A DNA stretch of 64,000 nucleotides from Pythium myriotylum (taxonomy: Eukaryota; Oomycota; Peronosporomycetes; Pythiales; Pythiaceae): positions 124,001-188,000 of the forward strand of contig JALJCQ010000011.1 of the NCBI GenBank assembly GCA_023091665.1, read 5' to 3'. The notes under the pieces are model-generated. The model saw only the letters and a program-made list of their open reading frames with translations, ran no database searches and was not told where the DNA came from. Each line of letters begins with the position of its first letter. Position 1 is the first letter of the stretch. Both the position numbers and the translations under genes were made by a program. Of this stretch, positions 50,734-61,333 are shown one piece after another.

Positions 50734-53147
50734 ATGGAACGTCTCGCGCGCCCGACGTCTCCCGTGATGGCCTCGCTGCTGCTCGCGCGCCGCTCGCTCG
50801 CTCGGCGCGTCGCCGCGTCGTCAGCGCACGCGCCAACACCACAGACCCGCGCGAGAGGCGCGCCTGCCGCGGGCGGCTCACGGCGGCTCGTGGCAGCCGC
50901 GCGCCAACTTCAACATGGACGTCCCCGGCTGCCGCGAGCGCAACGCCACGCGCCGTGCCTCGCAGCCGGCGGGATGCACATCACCGCACAGAATTCGATT
51001 CTTCGGTCCATGGTTCCACCCGGCGAGACCCACGCGGCGGCGCGCTGCGCGATCCACACGGGCGCCGCGTCGTCGCCGTTTCAGTTGGACAGAGCGTGAG
51101 TGTGCAAAAAGATGTGTTGCGAGAGAAGCCTAGTGGTGATGGTTGGGTTGGTGGCGCTAGATTCGTCGAGTCGTTCCGCGAGAAGCACGCGCCGTTCGGA
51201 TTCAATGGTCTCGGAGAGCTCGTGTACATGAGAACGTACTCCCGCGTCAAGGCCGACGGGACCAAGGAGACTTGGCAGGACACGGTCGAGCGCGTCGTCA
51301 ATGGCACGTTCAACATGCAGAGGAAGTGGCTGCACCAGAACGAACTTCCTTGGGACGAAGAGGCCGTGCAAAGCATCGCCCAAGAGATGTACAGACGAAT
51401 ATTTGACATGAAGTTCTTGCCACCAGGACGCGGTCTCTGGGCCATGGGTTCGGCAATCACAGAAGAACGCATGCTGTATGCGGCGCTCAATAACTGCGCA
51501 TTTGTGTCTACTAGTGACTTGAGCAAGCTCTCGTCTCCTGCCGACCCGTTCTGTTTCCTCATGGATGCGGCCATGCTTGGAGTCGGTGTAGGTTTCGATA
51601 CGAAAGGTGCAGGGCAGCTGCTCGTACGGGGGTGTGATGCTTCGCTCCCAACTTACACTTATCAGGTCCCGGACTCTCGTGAAGGATGGGTGCAATCGCT
51701 CGAGCTCTTGCTGAATGCTCATTTTCTGCATCGTCCACGACCCGATTTCGACTACTCGCTCGTGCGACCGGCAGGCTCACCTATCCGTGGTTTTGGAGGC
51801 ATAAGTTCTGGGCCAAGCTCATTAGCAGCTTTGCACAAGGTTGTCAATTCGATACTATTGAATCAAGTCGGTCGGCATTTGAACGCAAGAGGGATCGTCG
51901 ATATAATGAACCATATTGGCGTGTGTGTAGTGTCAGGAAACGTTCGTCGCACAGCGGAGATCGCTTTCGGCGACCACCGTGACGTCGAATATGTAGAGCT
52001 GAAAGATTACGAGAAGAACCCGGACCGAGCAACGTTCGGATGGACATCGAACAACAGTATCTTTGCTGACATTGGCATGGACTATGGGCCAATAACCGAG
52101 CGTATTATCAAGAATGGAGAGCCGGGATTTGCATGGCTCGAGAATATGCGCGGTTTCGGCCGTATGAATGGCATTCGAGATGATCGGGACCACCGCGCGT
52201 CCGGAGGGAATCCATGCTTGGAGCAGACACTCGAGTCATACGAGATGTGCTGTCTCGTAGAGACTTTCCCAACCAACCACACTTCGCTTGACGACTACAT
52301 CGAGACCCTTCGCTTAGCTTTCCTCTATGCAAAAACCGTCACGCTGGGCCACACTCATTGGCCGCGAACGAACCAAGTCATGCTACGTAATCGCCGCATC
52401 GGGTGTAGTATGTCGGGTATCGCGCAGTTCATCTCAAGATATGATTTGGAGACGCTGCGCCAGTGGAGTGAAGCTGGCTACAACACGATCCAAAAGTACG
52501 ACGAAGAGTATTCAGACCATTTTGCGATCCCGCGGTCAATCAAGACGACGTCAATCAAGCCGAGCGGTACGGTGTCATTGTTGGCAGGGGCAACGCCTGG
52601 CATCCACTATCCTGAAAGTCGCTTCTATATCCGCCGAATGCGACTTGACAAGCATTCCGAGCTGGTACAAGGTTTGGAAGCGGCAGGGTTTGATATCGAA
52701 CCAGCAGTTGAGTCACCTGCGACGACTGTGGTCGTCTCGATTCCCGTCGACGTGGGTGAGGGCATCCGGACCCTTTCGGAAGTCTCAGCTTGGGAGCAAA
52801 TGGCGCTCGCGGCATTTCTCCAGCGATATTGGGCCGATAACCAAGTGAGCTGCACGGTCACGTTCGATCCCGAAACGGAAGGCTCACAGCTCGCATCCGC
52901 GCTCAACTATTTCCAGTATCACCTCAAAGGGATCAGCCTGTTGCCGAGACTTCCGATGGGAGCCTACCAGCAGATGCCCTACGAGAAGATCGACGAAGCG
53001 ACTTACACGAGACTTCGCGCCAAGCTCAGGCCACTCGACTTTGGCCGCAACATCCACAGAGATCAGGGCACCGTGGAAGAAGTGCCTGACAAGTTCTGCG
53101 AAGCTTGCCAAACCGATGGAACCGACCGGCAGTGCGGCCACATTTAA
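50734..53147 (+). CDS. Class II adenosylcobalamin-dependent ribonucleoside-triphosphate reductase
   Basis: A monomeric B12-dependent ribonucleotide reductase of the Lactobacillus leichmannii type, reducing ribonucleotides to deoxyribonucleotides. Visible active-site features: NNCAFVST (redox Cys, C119 in L. leichmannii numbering), NPCLEQTLESYEMCC (N-x-C-x-E with the thiyl-radical Cys, and the redox Cys 11 residues later), and the C-terminal Cys cluster CEACQTDGTDRQCG for re-reduction. An intron at 51096-51160 (GC|GTGAGT ... GCTAG|A) joins FQLDRA to FVESFREKHAPFGF, so the unspliced ORF from 50730 has a spurious N-terminus. Exon 1 encodes an Arg/Ser/Ala-rich, acid-poor leader (MASLLLARRSLARRVAASS from 50767), typical of mitochondrial targeting. 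The start may be 50734 or 50767. Confidence 0.9.
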
Positions 53148-53157
53148 CTCACGCGTC

Positions 53158-53725
53158 TTACTCGATAGTCCTGCGTTTCTTCTTCTTGTGCTTGCCTGTG
53201 CCTTGGCTGCTCCTTCTCGACGCACGTTGCGATAAGCTCTGGAGCATCAGCTCGTCCTCGTCCTGCTCATCGTGCTGCGAGAACATGTTGTGCTGCGAGA
53301 ACGGGTTCGCGCTGCTCGCCTGGCGATGGCCGCGCAGCAAGTCCACGATCACCACGTCGGCCTGGAACGACGGCGGGCCTCGCTGCATGGCCATCCGGGC
53401 GACCATGCCTTCGAACTTGGGGTCGTCCTTGTCGGCGGCCTCGGCGACCGCGGCGGCGGCTGCTCGCGCCGCGCTCTCTTCGACGAACTCGAGGAACATG
53501 AAGCCGTCGGCGCCGATGCTCAGCGCGTCGTGGTGGATCTGCAGCCAGTCGCCGTCAGTCGGCCGTCCACAGCGGAGACCGCGCGGCGAGACGCACCGTG
53601 ACGCTCGCGATGGCGCCGAAGGGCTCGAAGATCTCGCGCACGCCCGGCTCGTGGAGACAGAGCGAGGACGGCACCTTGCCGACGTACACGCGCCACGTCG
53701 GGGAGGAGGACGCCATCTCGGCCAT
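53158..53725 (-). CDS. RRM-domain RNA-binding protein with Lys-rich tail
   Basis: A short protein of about 169 residues with one intron (53539-53596, GTGCGT ... CTGCAG, phase 0). Exon 1 gives RNP2 WRVYVGKVPSS and EIFEPFGAIASVT; exon 2 gives IHHDALSIGADGFMFLEFVE with RNP1 (DGFMFLEF). Together they form one RNA recognition motif. After a Gln/Ser-rich stretch the C-terminus is basic (GKHKKKKRRTIE), resembling a nuclear localisation signal. Two in-frame ATGs (MAEM) lie at the start; the first, 53725, is given. The gene converges on the RNR gene with only 10 bases between stop codons, so the transcripts must overlap. Orthology is unknown. Confidence 0.78.
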
Positions 53726-54037
53726 TGAAGGCAAGCTGCGTGAGTACTGTAGGTTACGCGTTGAGGTTACGTTCTGATTCTCAAATTTCCAGAAACGGAA
53801 ACTTGAGGAATGGAATGGGATGGAATGGAGGAAGCTCCCGACGCAGTTGCCCCTCTATGAGGTGATGGCGTGACGGTCCGATGCATTACTGCAGGCGGCG
53901 GATTACGTCGTCGTGGACGTACGACGTGCTGTACGGCAACGAATGGGCAGACGCCCAGTCGCTGTCGTGACGCCACTCGCCGTCAGGGGCGCTGCTGAGC
54001 AGCTCACTTACCAATCTCCAGGCGGAAGAAGCGACCC

Positions 54038-54979
54038 ATGGACGCCGTCACCGACTGGCACGCAGCGTACGCGCACGTGGAGGCCGCGTGTCGCGAGGCC
54101 GTGAGCGCCTTCCCGCTCTCCTACACGGGCGCATCGGCGCTCGGCGTGAGCATCCAATTGCTGCTCGCCGTGATCTTCGTCTGCTGGTTCGCGAGCGTCG
54201 TGACCAACAACTACTCGCACGTCGACCGCATCTGGTCCATCGTGCCGTTCGTCTACGTCTGGCACTTCGCCTACCGAGCGTATTTGGAAGACGGCGACAA
54301 GTGGAACGACCGTCTCGTGCTCATGGCTGCGCTTTCGACCGCGTGGGGCGCCCGCCTCACGTTCAACTTCGCGCGCAAGGGCGGCTACAGCCTCAAAGAG
54401 GAAGACTACCGCTGGGCGGTCGTGCGCGGCTTCCTGCACCCGATCGCGTACCAGCTCTTCAACATCGCCTTCATCGCTGGCTACCAGAACGTGCTGATCT
54501 ACTTGATGGTCTTGCCAGCCTACACCGCCTACGTCTTCCGCGCTGTGCCACTGCAGACTCTCGACTACGTCGCGGCTGCTTTGTTCGTCGCACTGCTCTT
54601 GCTCGAGACCATCGCGGACCAGCAGCAATGGAACTTCTACCAAGAAAAGTACGCGCGAATCGCCAAGAAGCAGCCGCTCACGGGCGACTGCAAGGTCGGC
54701 TTCAACCGCAGCGGCCTCTTCCGCTACAGTCGCCATCCCAACTTTTGGGCAGAGCAGAGCCAGTGGTGTGTGTTCTACCTGTTCAGCGTGACGGCATCCG
54801 GAGTCGTGTGGAACCCGTCAGTCATTGGAGCTGTCCTGCTCGTGCTCCTGTTCCAAGGCTCGACTGCCTTCACCGAGTGGATCACGGTTGGAAAGTACCC
54901 AGAATACAAAAACTACCAGAAGACGACGTCGCGCCTTCTGCCATGGTTCCCTGGAACTCCTAAACAGCGTGTAGACTGA
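54038..54979 (+). CDS. DUF1295 steroid-reductase-like membrane protein
   Basis: 313 residues with about seven hydrophobic segments (for example LGVSIQLLLAVIFVCWFASV and YVAAALFVALLLLETIAD). The family markers DRIWSI, GLFRYSRHPNFWAEQSQW and a C-terminal KYPEYKNYQKTTSRLLPW identify the DUF1295 group, related to 3-oxo-5-alpha-steroid 4-dehydrogenases and isoprenylcysteine methyltransferases. The conserved RHPN region is expected to bind the cofactor. The protein is probably located in the ER or another internal membrane; its substrate is unknown. Single exon. The ATG (GACCCATGGACG) is the first in a fitting context. Confidence 0.85.
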   Translation: MDAVTDWHAAYAHVEAACREAVSAFPLSYTGASALGVSIQLLLAVIFVCWFASVVTNNYSHVDRIWSIVPFVYVWHFAYRAYLEDGDKWNDRLVLMAALSTAWGARLTFNFARKGGYSLKEEDYRWAVVRGFLHPIAYQLFNIAFIAGYQNVLIYLMVLPAYTAYVFRAVPLQTLDYVAAALFVALLLLETIADQQQWNFYQEKYARIAKKQPLTGDCKVGFNRSGLFRYSRHPNFWAEQSQWCVFYLFSVTASGVVWNPSVIGAVLLVLLFQGSTAFTEWITVGKYPEYKNYQKTTSRLLPWFPGTPKQRVD

Positions 54980-55046
54980 ACGTCATAAGCAACCACGCCA
55001 CCGATTGTTGTAGGACACATGGTGATGTAAATTCCATATCGATGCA

Positions 55047-56420
55047 TTACTTGACTTGAGCAGGGTCAGCGAGTACGGCGACCGTCGACATGGGAAATCG
55101 GGGGTCTATTCTAGCCGCATATCGAGGCTTGGATGGTGGGGCCACTGGTACGGGGACGGGCGACCCTGACGGAACGGGGGCTGCGCGTTCAGAGGCGTCT
55201 GCGGATAATTCTGTATTTTCTTCCGGCTCCTCGGGTTGATTGGAGCTCGTCTCTGATGGTTCCGTTTGCGGATCACCCGATGCCTCTGCACGAGCTGCGT
55301 TAACCTCGATAGCATCTTTTCCCTCCTCAACCTGTGGCTTGTGTGGATCCTCTGTAGCTCGATCGTCCTCCGTCTCCTCTGCTCGCAATTGGCGCACTGC
55401 GAGTCTACAGTCAGTCACACGATCAATATCCACAGCGCAAGAGAAATATACCCACAGTAAGGATCTGTCGCGGCCTTGGCTTCGGCAGAGAGACTCACAA
55501 ACCCGACAGACGTGCCGATGGTGGCGCGGCATGCTGAAGGCAGGCGATGAAGCACGCCGTGACCCACTTCCGCGCCGAGGACGCCGCCGTCCCCCCACTT
55601 ATTGTTTGGGGAAATGCGCACAATTCTCACTTGATCCTCTTCCGAGCTATCGTCATCGTAAAAGAAGTCACATCAGCTCGGCATGCGCGTACGCGCGAGT
55701 GACGGTTGCTTACTTGTAGACGTAACACTGGAAAGAATCGTCCATCGCCTCCAAAATCTCGTCGTGGAGGTCGTCTGGGTCGCGAAAGACTCGCTCGGGA
55801 GTGCCCAATAGATAATCTGTCTCTGGCTTTAGACCGGCATCATCGCCAGGCGAGCCCCTCACGACGTCTAGCACGTGGAGGAGCTGGTCGTCGGCGTGCT
55901 CGTACGAGTCGAAGCGAATTGTGACACCGAGGAGACCTTTCCCCGGCCACTTCCGACTCGGCGTCAGCATGAGCTCTACACATCAGCGCTCCTCAGCCTC
56001 ATGTGAGCTAACGCCTCCAACGCATAGAGAACCAACCGCGCGTGGTCTGGGACTTGGTATTGTACACCTGGAGCTGCATGGGCTGGTCCTCGCTCTGCGC
56101 GATCAGCTCCATGAACGTCGAGTCACGCGTATCCTGACCACATCGTAACGACCACAAGATAAGTTTTCCACGAAATAGGAATCGACCACAGCATCTCCCC
56201 GTACAAGTCGAATGCTGTTCGCCGAGAGGATGAAGTCGAAGAAGCTCACGAAGCCGACGCGCGCGGCCGGCGACTGCTCCTGGATGCCGAGCACGCGGAA
56301 GCCGCGGAACTCGGCGGCCGCTTCGTCCACTTCGTCGCCGTCGTCGCCCAGGTGGCTGGCGCGGTCGCGGCGCTCGCTCGCGTCCTGCGCCGCGTCGACC
56401 GTCGAGCTCTCGTTCCCCAT
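55047..56420 (-). CDS. GRASP Golgi reassembly stacking protein
   Basis: 375 residues from five exons inferred by family alignment: 56205-56420, 56037-56133, 55714-55975, 55452-55646 and 55047-55404. Introns are 71, 61, 67 and 47 bp and all phases are consistent. The start MGNESST gives Gly2, the N-myristoylation site typical of GRASP55/65; the ATG 13 codons upstream would remove it. PDZ-like domain 1 reads FRGFRVLGIQEQSPAARVGF, FFDFILSANSIRL and QLQVYNTKSQTTR. Domain 2 reads LTPSRKWPGKGLLGVTIRFD, YLLGTPE and CYVYNSEEDQVRIVRISPNN. The Ser/Pro/Glu-rich C-terminal tail is the usual regulatory region. The protein stacks or links Golgi cisternae and takes part in unconventional secretion in several eukaryotes. 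Confidence 0.88.
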
Positions 56421-56556
56421 GCTGGTATGCAACTCTTCAGCAGGTGACGACGACGCCACGTAGTGTCAGTATCATGGTGTCATTGTTTCAGTTTGACTTC
56501 ATTGAAATCAAAATTTGACTACCAGGGAGTCAAGAAGAGGTAACTTGCTTGTCTAT

Positions 56557-58107
56557 TTATTCGTCATCGCTCTCCTCGGCCTCCATCTTCTGCAGCATCT
56601 TGAGGATGGACTCGGCCGTGGCCTCGTTCTTGGGGACACCGCGGCCTAGGAAGTACATGTCTGCCAAGTTCTTCCAAGCCTCCATCGAGTGGCGGTCCGC
56701 CGCTGCCTGGTAGTAGACAAACGCCTTCTGGAAGTCCTGCTTCACGCCGAGACCGTTGTAGTAGAGTGTGCCCAGACAGCAGTACGCGTCCGCGCTGCCA
56801 GCGTCACCGGCCGCCTCGTAGAACAACCGAGCCTGTTCGAGGTCTTTTTCAAAGCCGTCGCTTCCGTGGAAGTAGATGTCGGCCATGCAAAATAAGGCCT
56901 CTTCGTCTCCGCCCTCGAGAGCCTGGTTTAGATAGCGGAGGAACTTGTCATGGTCCGGCTTGATGCCCGAGTCCTCGTCGCCCGAGCGGTACAGCTGCGC
57001 GAGGTAAAACTGAGCTCCCGTGTGCTCGCTCTCCGCGGCTTTCTCGATCAACATGATGGCCGAGGTCGCATTTGGCTCAATCTCCAGCTCTTCGTCGCCT
57101 GAGTGCAGCAGCTGACCCATGAAGAACTGAGCCGCTGCATCACCCTCCTCTGCAGCCCGCACGAAGAATGGGATCGAACCAGCGCGGTTTGGTGGAACCG
57201 GCGGCTCGGCGTTCTCAACGCCTTCGTACAGAATCATGCCGATGTTGAAGAGCGCGTCCGGGTGCGGGTTCTTCTCGAGCTTGGGCGGAGACACGCGGAA
57301 GTACCACTCGAGCGCGTGCTGCACGAGCGGAGGATCTTGCTCGAGGCAAATGTTGCCCAGATAGACATGGGCATCTTTGTGGCCGTTGGCCGCCGCGCGG
57401 CGCATCCACTCGACTGCTTGCGTCGAGTCGCCGCTGAGCTGCGCGTGCTCGCGCTCTTCCTGCTTGACCGAGCTCAGCGGGCGCAACTTGGTCTTGGGGT
57501 CGAGTATTTGCTTGAGCGTCACGCCGAACGCGCGGTCCAGGTCTTCTTTCGTCGCGCGCTGCACGAGTCGCGACGCCAGCCGCGAGCCCGCACCGGCCGA
57601 CGTGTCGCCCTCGGCGCGCTTGGCCAGCAGGTACTCCTTGTAGTGCTTTCGCGCACGCTTGCGGATCGTCTTGAGGTCTTCGGGCTCGTCGGGATCGGCC
57701 GCGCGCTGGCGCTTGGCCTCGGCGTCCAGCAGCAGCTCGTTGTCGTCGTCGTCGTCGTCGTCAACTTCAAGCAACGACGCCAGCAAGTACTGGGCGTCTG
57801 CGATGTCGTGGTGGGCCGCGATGTTCAGATACTTCATGCCCTGAGCCAGGTCGTCGCGCTCGATGAACTCGCGCGCCTTGTCGAACGCGTCGCGCCCGGC
57901 AGCGAGGTCGGCGTCGGTGCTGAAGCCGCGCGAGTACAGCACAGGCGTCCACAGGCCATTGCGACGCGCGAGCAGCGAACTGGACGCGCGGGCCACGGCG
58001 CTCGAGTGCGCGCGAGCGACGAGCGCGACGCCAACACGCGACGACGCGAGCGGCGGGCGCGACGAGAGACGACGCGCGACGGCGCGCATCGGCGAGAAGA
58101 GCCGCAT
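56557..58107 (-). CDS. Sel1-repeat protein with mitochondrial-type presequence
   Basis: 516 residues, single exon. The first 60 or so residues are rich in Arg, Ser and Ala without acids until TDADLA, as in mitochondrial targeting peptides. At least eight Sel1/TPR-like repeats follow (for example AQYLLASLLEV, AHVYLGNICLEQ, ALFNIGMILYEGV, AQFFMGQLLHSGD, AQFYLAQLYRSGD, ALFCMADIYFHGS, AYCCLGTLYYNGLGV, AWKNLADMYFLGRGV). Such repeats are protein-interaction scaffolds. The acidic interruption DDDDDDDNE near residue 120 is unusual. No specific orthologue is recognised. Confidence 0.85.
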   Translation of the reverse strand: MRLFSPMRAVARRLSSRPPLASSRVGVALVARAHSSAVARASSSLLARRNGLWTPVLYSRGFSTDADLAAGRDAFDKAREFIERDDLAQGMKYLNIAAHHDIADAQYLLASLLEVDDDDDDDNELLLDAEAKRQRAADPDEPEDLKTIRKRARKHYKEYLLAKRAEGDTSAGAGSRLASRLVQRATKEDLDRAFGVTLKQILDPKTKLRPLSSVKQEEREHAQLSGDSTQAVEWMRRAAANGHKDAHVYLGNICLEQDPPLVQHALEWYFRVSPPKLEKNPHPDALFNIGMILYEGVENAEPPVPPNRAGSIPFFVRAAEEGDAAAQFFMGQLLHSGDEELEIEPNATSAIMLIEKAAESEHTGAQFYLAQLYRSGDEDSGIKPDHDKFLRYLNQALEGGDEEALFCMADIYFHGSDGFEKDLEQARLFYEAAGDAGSADAYCCLGTLYYNGLGVKQDFQKAFVYYQAAADRHSMEAWKNLADMYFLGRGVPKNEATAESILKMLQKMEAEESDDE

Positions 58108-58847
58108 GGTCGGAATGGTGGCGAAGGTGCATGGCCATCCGACGGCACTGGTTTAGAGTGGGCCACTCGATGTGACCTTGTTTGTAGTGGTGGAGCAGAT
58201 AGTTATGTGTCTGTGACGTGTGAGTGTAAGCGATGCGCTTGCGTGGATGGAGACGCGGAAGAAAGCCTCGCCCACTGCAACAGCAACGTCGCCTGAGTCT
58301 CGACCTTGACCTTGAAGACGACGGCGCTCTGCAGTACGCCAACGCCGGCGACTTGAGTGCGACGTGACCCGCCGCGACCCCAAAGGTCTCGGGCGGGGTC
58401 TTGTGGTCTTGGCGCTTCTCTGCTCTGCGACCAGCGAGCACGAGCCGAGTCGTCTGGACGACTGAACTGACTGACTGACTGCGCCACGTCACGTCCGCCG
58501 CCACGTCCAGCGCATCCTTGGGGAGCGGTCTGTCTGTCTGTCGGTGCGCGTGGGAGATAGGAGGGAGGTCGGAGGAAACTTTCGCGCAACCTACGGAATC
58601 TGTGACGAGGGAGGTTGGAGACGGCTGGCCGACCGACGACGGAAGCTGGAAGCTTCAAGGAAGATGGAAGATGGAAGATGGAGGAGGCCGCCTGGTGTCA
58701 ACGTCGGTGTCGGCGGATCGAAGTGTCGGTGAGTCAGAGGACAAGCGAGAAGCGAGAAGTGTCATAGATGAACGACAGAACGAGAGGACGACTGTTTGGA
58801 GATGGAACTGCATCAATGTACTGTATATTGAAGTTGCACGTGGTGGT
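58108..58847. other. Intergenic, upstream of the Sel1 gene
   Basis: No supportable gene. It contains a small GGAAGAT triplication near 58660-58680. It ends at the left edge of dispersed repeat R1. Confidence 0.6.
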
Positions 58848-59778
58848 CTCTTCTTACGGAAGGGTCGTGTTGAGAAACACGTGCTCGTTGGAGCCAAGGA
58901 AATGAGGGAGAATACAACCACGTACCTCGATTGTCGGATCGCCGGATCGCCGAATCGCCGAATTGCCGGAGCGACTGGTTGCGTGTGGCCGCGTCGCGAG
59001 ACCCGACTCGACTGGTCTCGGCGCGGCCGCCCAGAAGCCCGGGTCTGGAGTGGATGACGGGGGGTTCTTCCTCGCGCCGGCGGGAGCAGTCGGTTTGCCA
59101 TGCGCCTGGCGGGCCCTGGCCGCAGCGGAAGACCCGAGTCGACTGGTCTCCGAGCGGCCATCCAGGCGCACGGTGCGCTGGGCTCTCGTCGCTCTCGGTG
59201 GTCGAAGGTCGGTCCCGCCTGCGCCTTCGACAGCCGTCGCGGCGGCGCGTCCCCGTCATCTGTCGCTTGGAGGCGTGGAGGTGTCGCGTGGATCTACACA
59301 CAAAGAGAAATGGGGATGATGGAGAGCGGGAGGTGTGGAGATCGGAGTGGGAGATCGGAGAGTGAGCGGGGGGAGCGCTGGGTGCTTTGGATCTCGCGGG
59401 ATCGGATCGTCGGTATCCCGAGTACATCATGCCAAGAGAAATGGGCTTGTCTCATGGCTGCTCTCTGGGTCTCATGGGTACAGTCGTGTTGAGCAGGGTA
59501 TGTGAAGTGGTAATGTTTAGAGAAGCTTGAAAGGCGTGCAAGTGGAGACACCCGCAGTGCCGCTTCTCGTTCGGGATATGCGTTTATACAGGTTGTAGGT
59601 CAACTTCTGTCAACCGGCGCTGATTCTGAGACTGAGACCAATGCTGGTCTCTGACGAAACCTGTAGGAGTGGTGTGATGCTCGGCACTGAGCGTTTGGTG
59701 GAAGCAGCGTGGCGTCCAAGGTGTTGCGGCAAGCAGAAGAGGATTTCCAACGTTGGAGGCGTAGATCGCCATGAGGGA
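58848..59778 (+). repeat. Dispersed repeat R1 (about 0.93 kb)
   Basis: Starts CTCTTCTTACGGAAGGGTCG and recurs in the same orientation at 61308-62224. The first 600 bases are nearly identical; the last 250 diverge and contain small indels. It includes a run of GGATCGCC-like short repeats near 58935-58970. The ORFs on both strands are shared by the copies and match no protein family I know. It is probably a non-autonomous transposable element or solo terminal repeat; I see no clear terminal inverted repeats. Confidence 0.75.
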
Positions 59779-60107
59779 ATGGATAGAAGGGTGATACATC
59801 TAGTATTAGTGGATCTGGGCTTAAGTGACTGGGTCACATTGGCATATGCACTCAGATAACAGTATCCTCACACCAAGCCTAGCCTAATCCACCCACTTCA
59901 ACATCCTCCCGCATGCCAATCGCTCTCACATGAGACTCTCCTCCTCTTCGTCCACTGACCTCCTCTTCCTTCTCAGCGTCGACGCCTCTTCTCTCCATTA
60001 CATAAACCTCCATTTTCTCTCCTAGAAACGAGCCCACTCATTGCCTCGCTCGACGCTATTCTTATCTCCGGCTTCCGTTTCTCCGCGCTCGGCTAGGCAC
60101 ATCGAAC
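59779..60107 (+). promoter_or_regulatory. Upstream region of the EGF-like gene
   Basis: Strongly pyrimidine-rich (about 59935-60030: TCTCCTCCTCTTCG and similar). CCACTCATTGCCTCGC near 60035 loosely resembles an oomycete initiator (TCATTYY), about 70 bases before the ATG. This is suggestive only. Confidence 0.35.
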
Positions 60108-61333
60108 ATGCCGCGCCTCGCGCTCGCGCTGCTCTCGCTCGCGTCGCTCGTGCTCGCGGCGCGCGCGTGCTGTCCGAACGCCTGCAATGGCCACGGCACG
60201 TGCGTGAACCCGGGCAACGGCTGCTCCTGCGCGTGCTTCCAGGGCTTCACGGGCGCCGACTGCTCGCGCCGCACGTGTCCGACGGGGCCGGCGTGGGGCG
60301 ACATGCCCGTCGCCACGGACCGCGCGCACCTGCCGGCCGTCTGCTCCGGCCGAGGCGTGTGCGACTACAACGTCGGCAAGTGCAGCTGCGACGCGGGCTT
60401 CACGGGCCAGGCGTGCAACCGGCGTAGGTGGCACGCTGGATTGCTGAGGATTTTTGAGAGGTGTGCTGAGTGGTGGCGTGGTAGTGGCCTGTCCGAACGA
60501 CTGCTCTCGCCACGGCGACTGCCGCTCGATGCGGTTCAACGCGGCGCGCAAGGACCGCGGCATCGGCTCGCTGTTCCGCTACGACGGCGCCTGGGACAGC
60601 GACATGATCTACGGCTGCTTGTGTGACGACGGCTTCGAGGGCGGCGACTGCTCCAAGCGTACGGCGTGCGTGCGTGCGTTCTCTCGCTTGGGAGCCCCAC
60701 TCATGAGCTTTCTTGTGGCAGGCACCTGCGCGTCGGGAGATGATCCGCTCACGGGCGCGTCCACAGACACGATCTTCGGCTTCCAGAAGAACGAGAAGCA
60801 GACAGTTGCCTGCACGGCCACGGTACGTGCTTCTGGCTGTTGTGCGTTAGCCCTCGGGGAGCTCATCCGCGCGTGCATGCTCTCAGGGCGGGACGTTCAC
60901 GTTGTCCTTCCGCGGCATGACGACCGTGCCCATCAGCGCGACCGACAAGGCCGACGTCTTCAGCCAAAAGCTCAACGCGCTGACGTCGATACGCCTCGTG
61001 ACCGTCGTCTACTCCGGCACGAGCACGACGGCGTGCACGGCGGACGGCAACTTCATCACGGTCGAGTTCACGCAGAACTTCGGGAGCCAGCCGCTGCTCG
61101 TGGGCGACGCGTCCAAGCTCACGCACGCCGGCGTGAACCAAGTGCCGCGACTCATCGTCTCCAAGGCCGAAGACGGCTCCAAGGAGAACGAGCAGTGCTC
61201 GAACCGCGGCCGATGCGACCAGACCTCGGGCGTCTGCACGTGCTTCACGGGCTACACGACCAGCAACGGCAACGGCCACTTCGGCGACCGTGGAGACTGT
61301 GGTGCGGCTCTTCTTACGGAAGGGTCGTGTTGA
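60108..61333 (+). pseudogene. Secreted EGF-like (tenascin-type) protein, 3' end replaced by repeat R2
   Basis: A signal peptide (MPRLALALLSLASLVLAARA) is followed by EGF-like modules: CNGHGTCVNPGNGCSCACFQ, CSGRGVCDYNVGKCSCDAGF, CSRHGDCRSM with CLCDDGFEGGDC, and later CSNRGRCDQTSGVCTCFTGY. Introns inferred from module continuity: 60424-60484, 60659-60721 and 60823-60886 (61, 63 and 64 bp). The coding frame reaches DRGDCGAA and then enters repeat R2 at 61308, ending nine codons later at 61331-61333. The end of the last module and any anchor are lost, so this is probably a truncated gene, though the short form could still be secreted. Relatives are extracellular or surface proteins with disulfide-rich modules. 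Confidence 0.75.

Noticed and set aside
50730..51160. Unspliced start of the RNR ORF (805-residue version beginning MNGTSRAPD)
   Set aside because: Splicing 51096-51160 joins the other frame to FVESFREKHAPFGF and gives RNR-like N-terminal sequence plus a targeting-type leader, so the open upstream frame is taken as accidental.
58813..59430. 205-residue and similar ORFs inside repeats R1 and R2
   Set aside because: Open on several frames and both strands, Arg/Ser/Pro-rich and without recognisable domains; most likely non-coding repeat.
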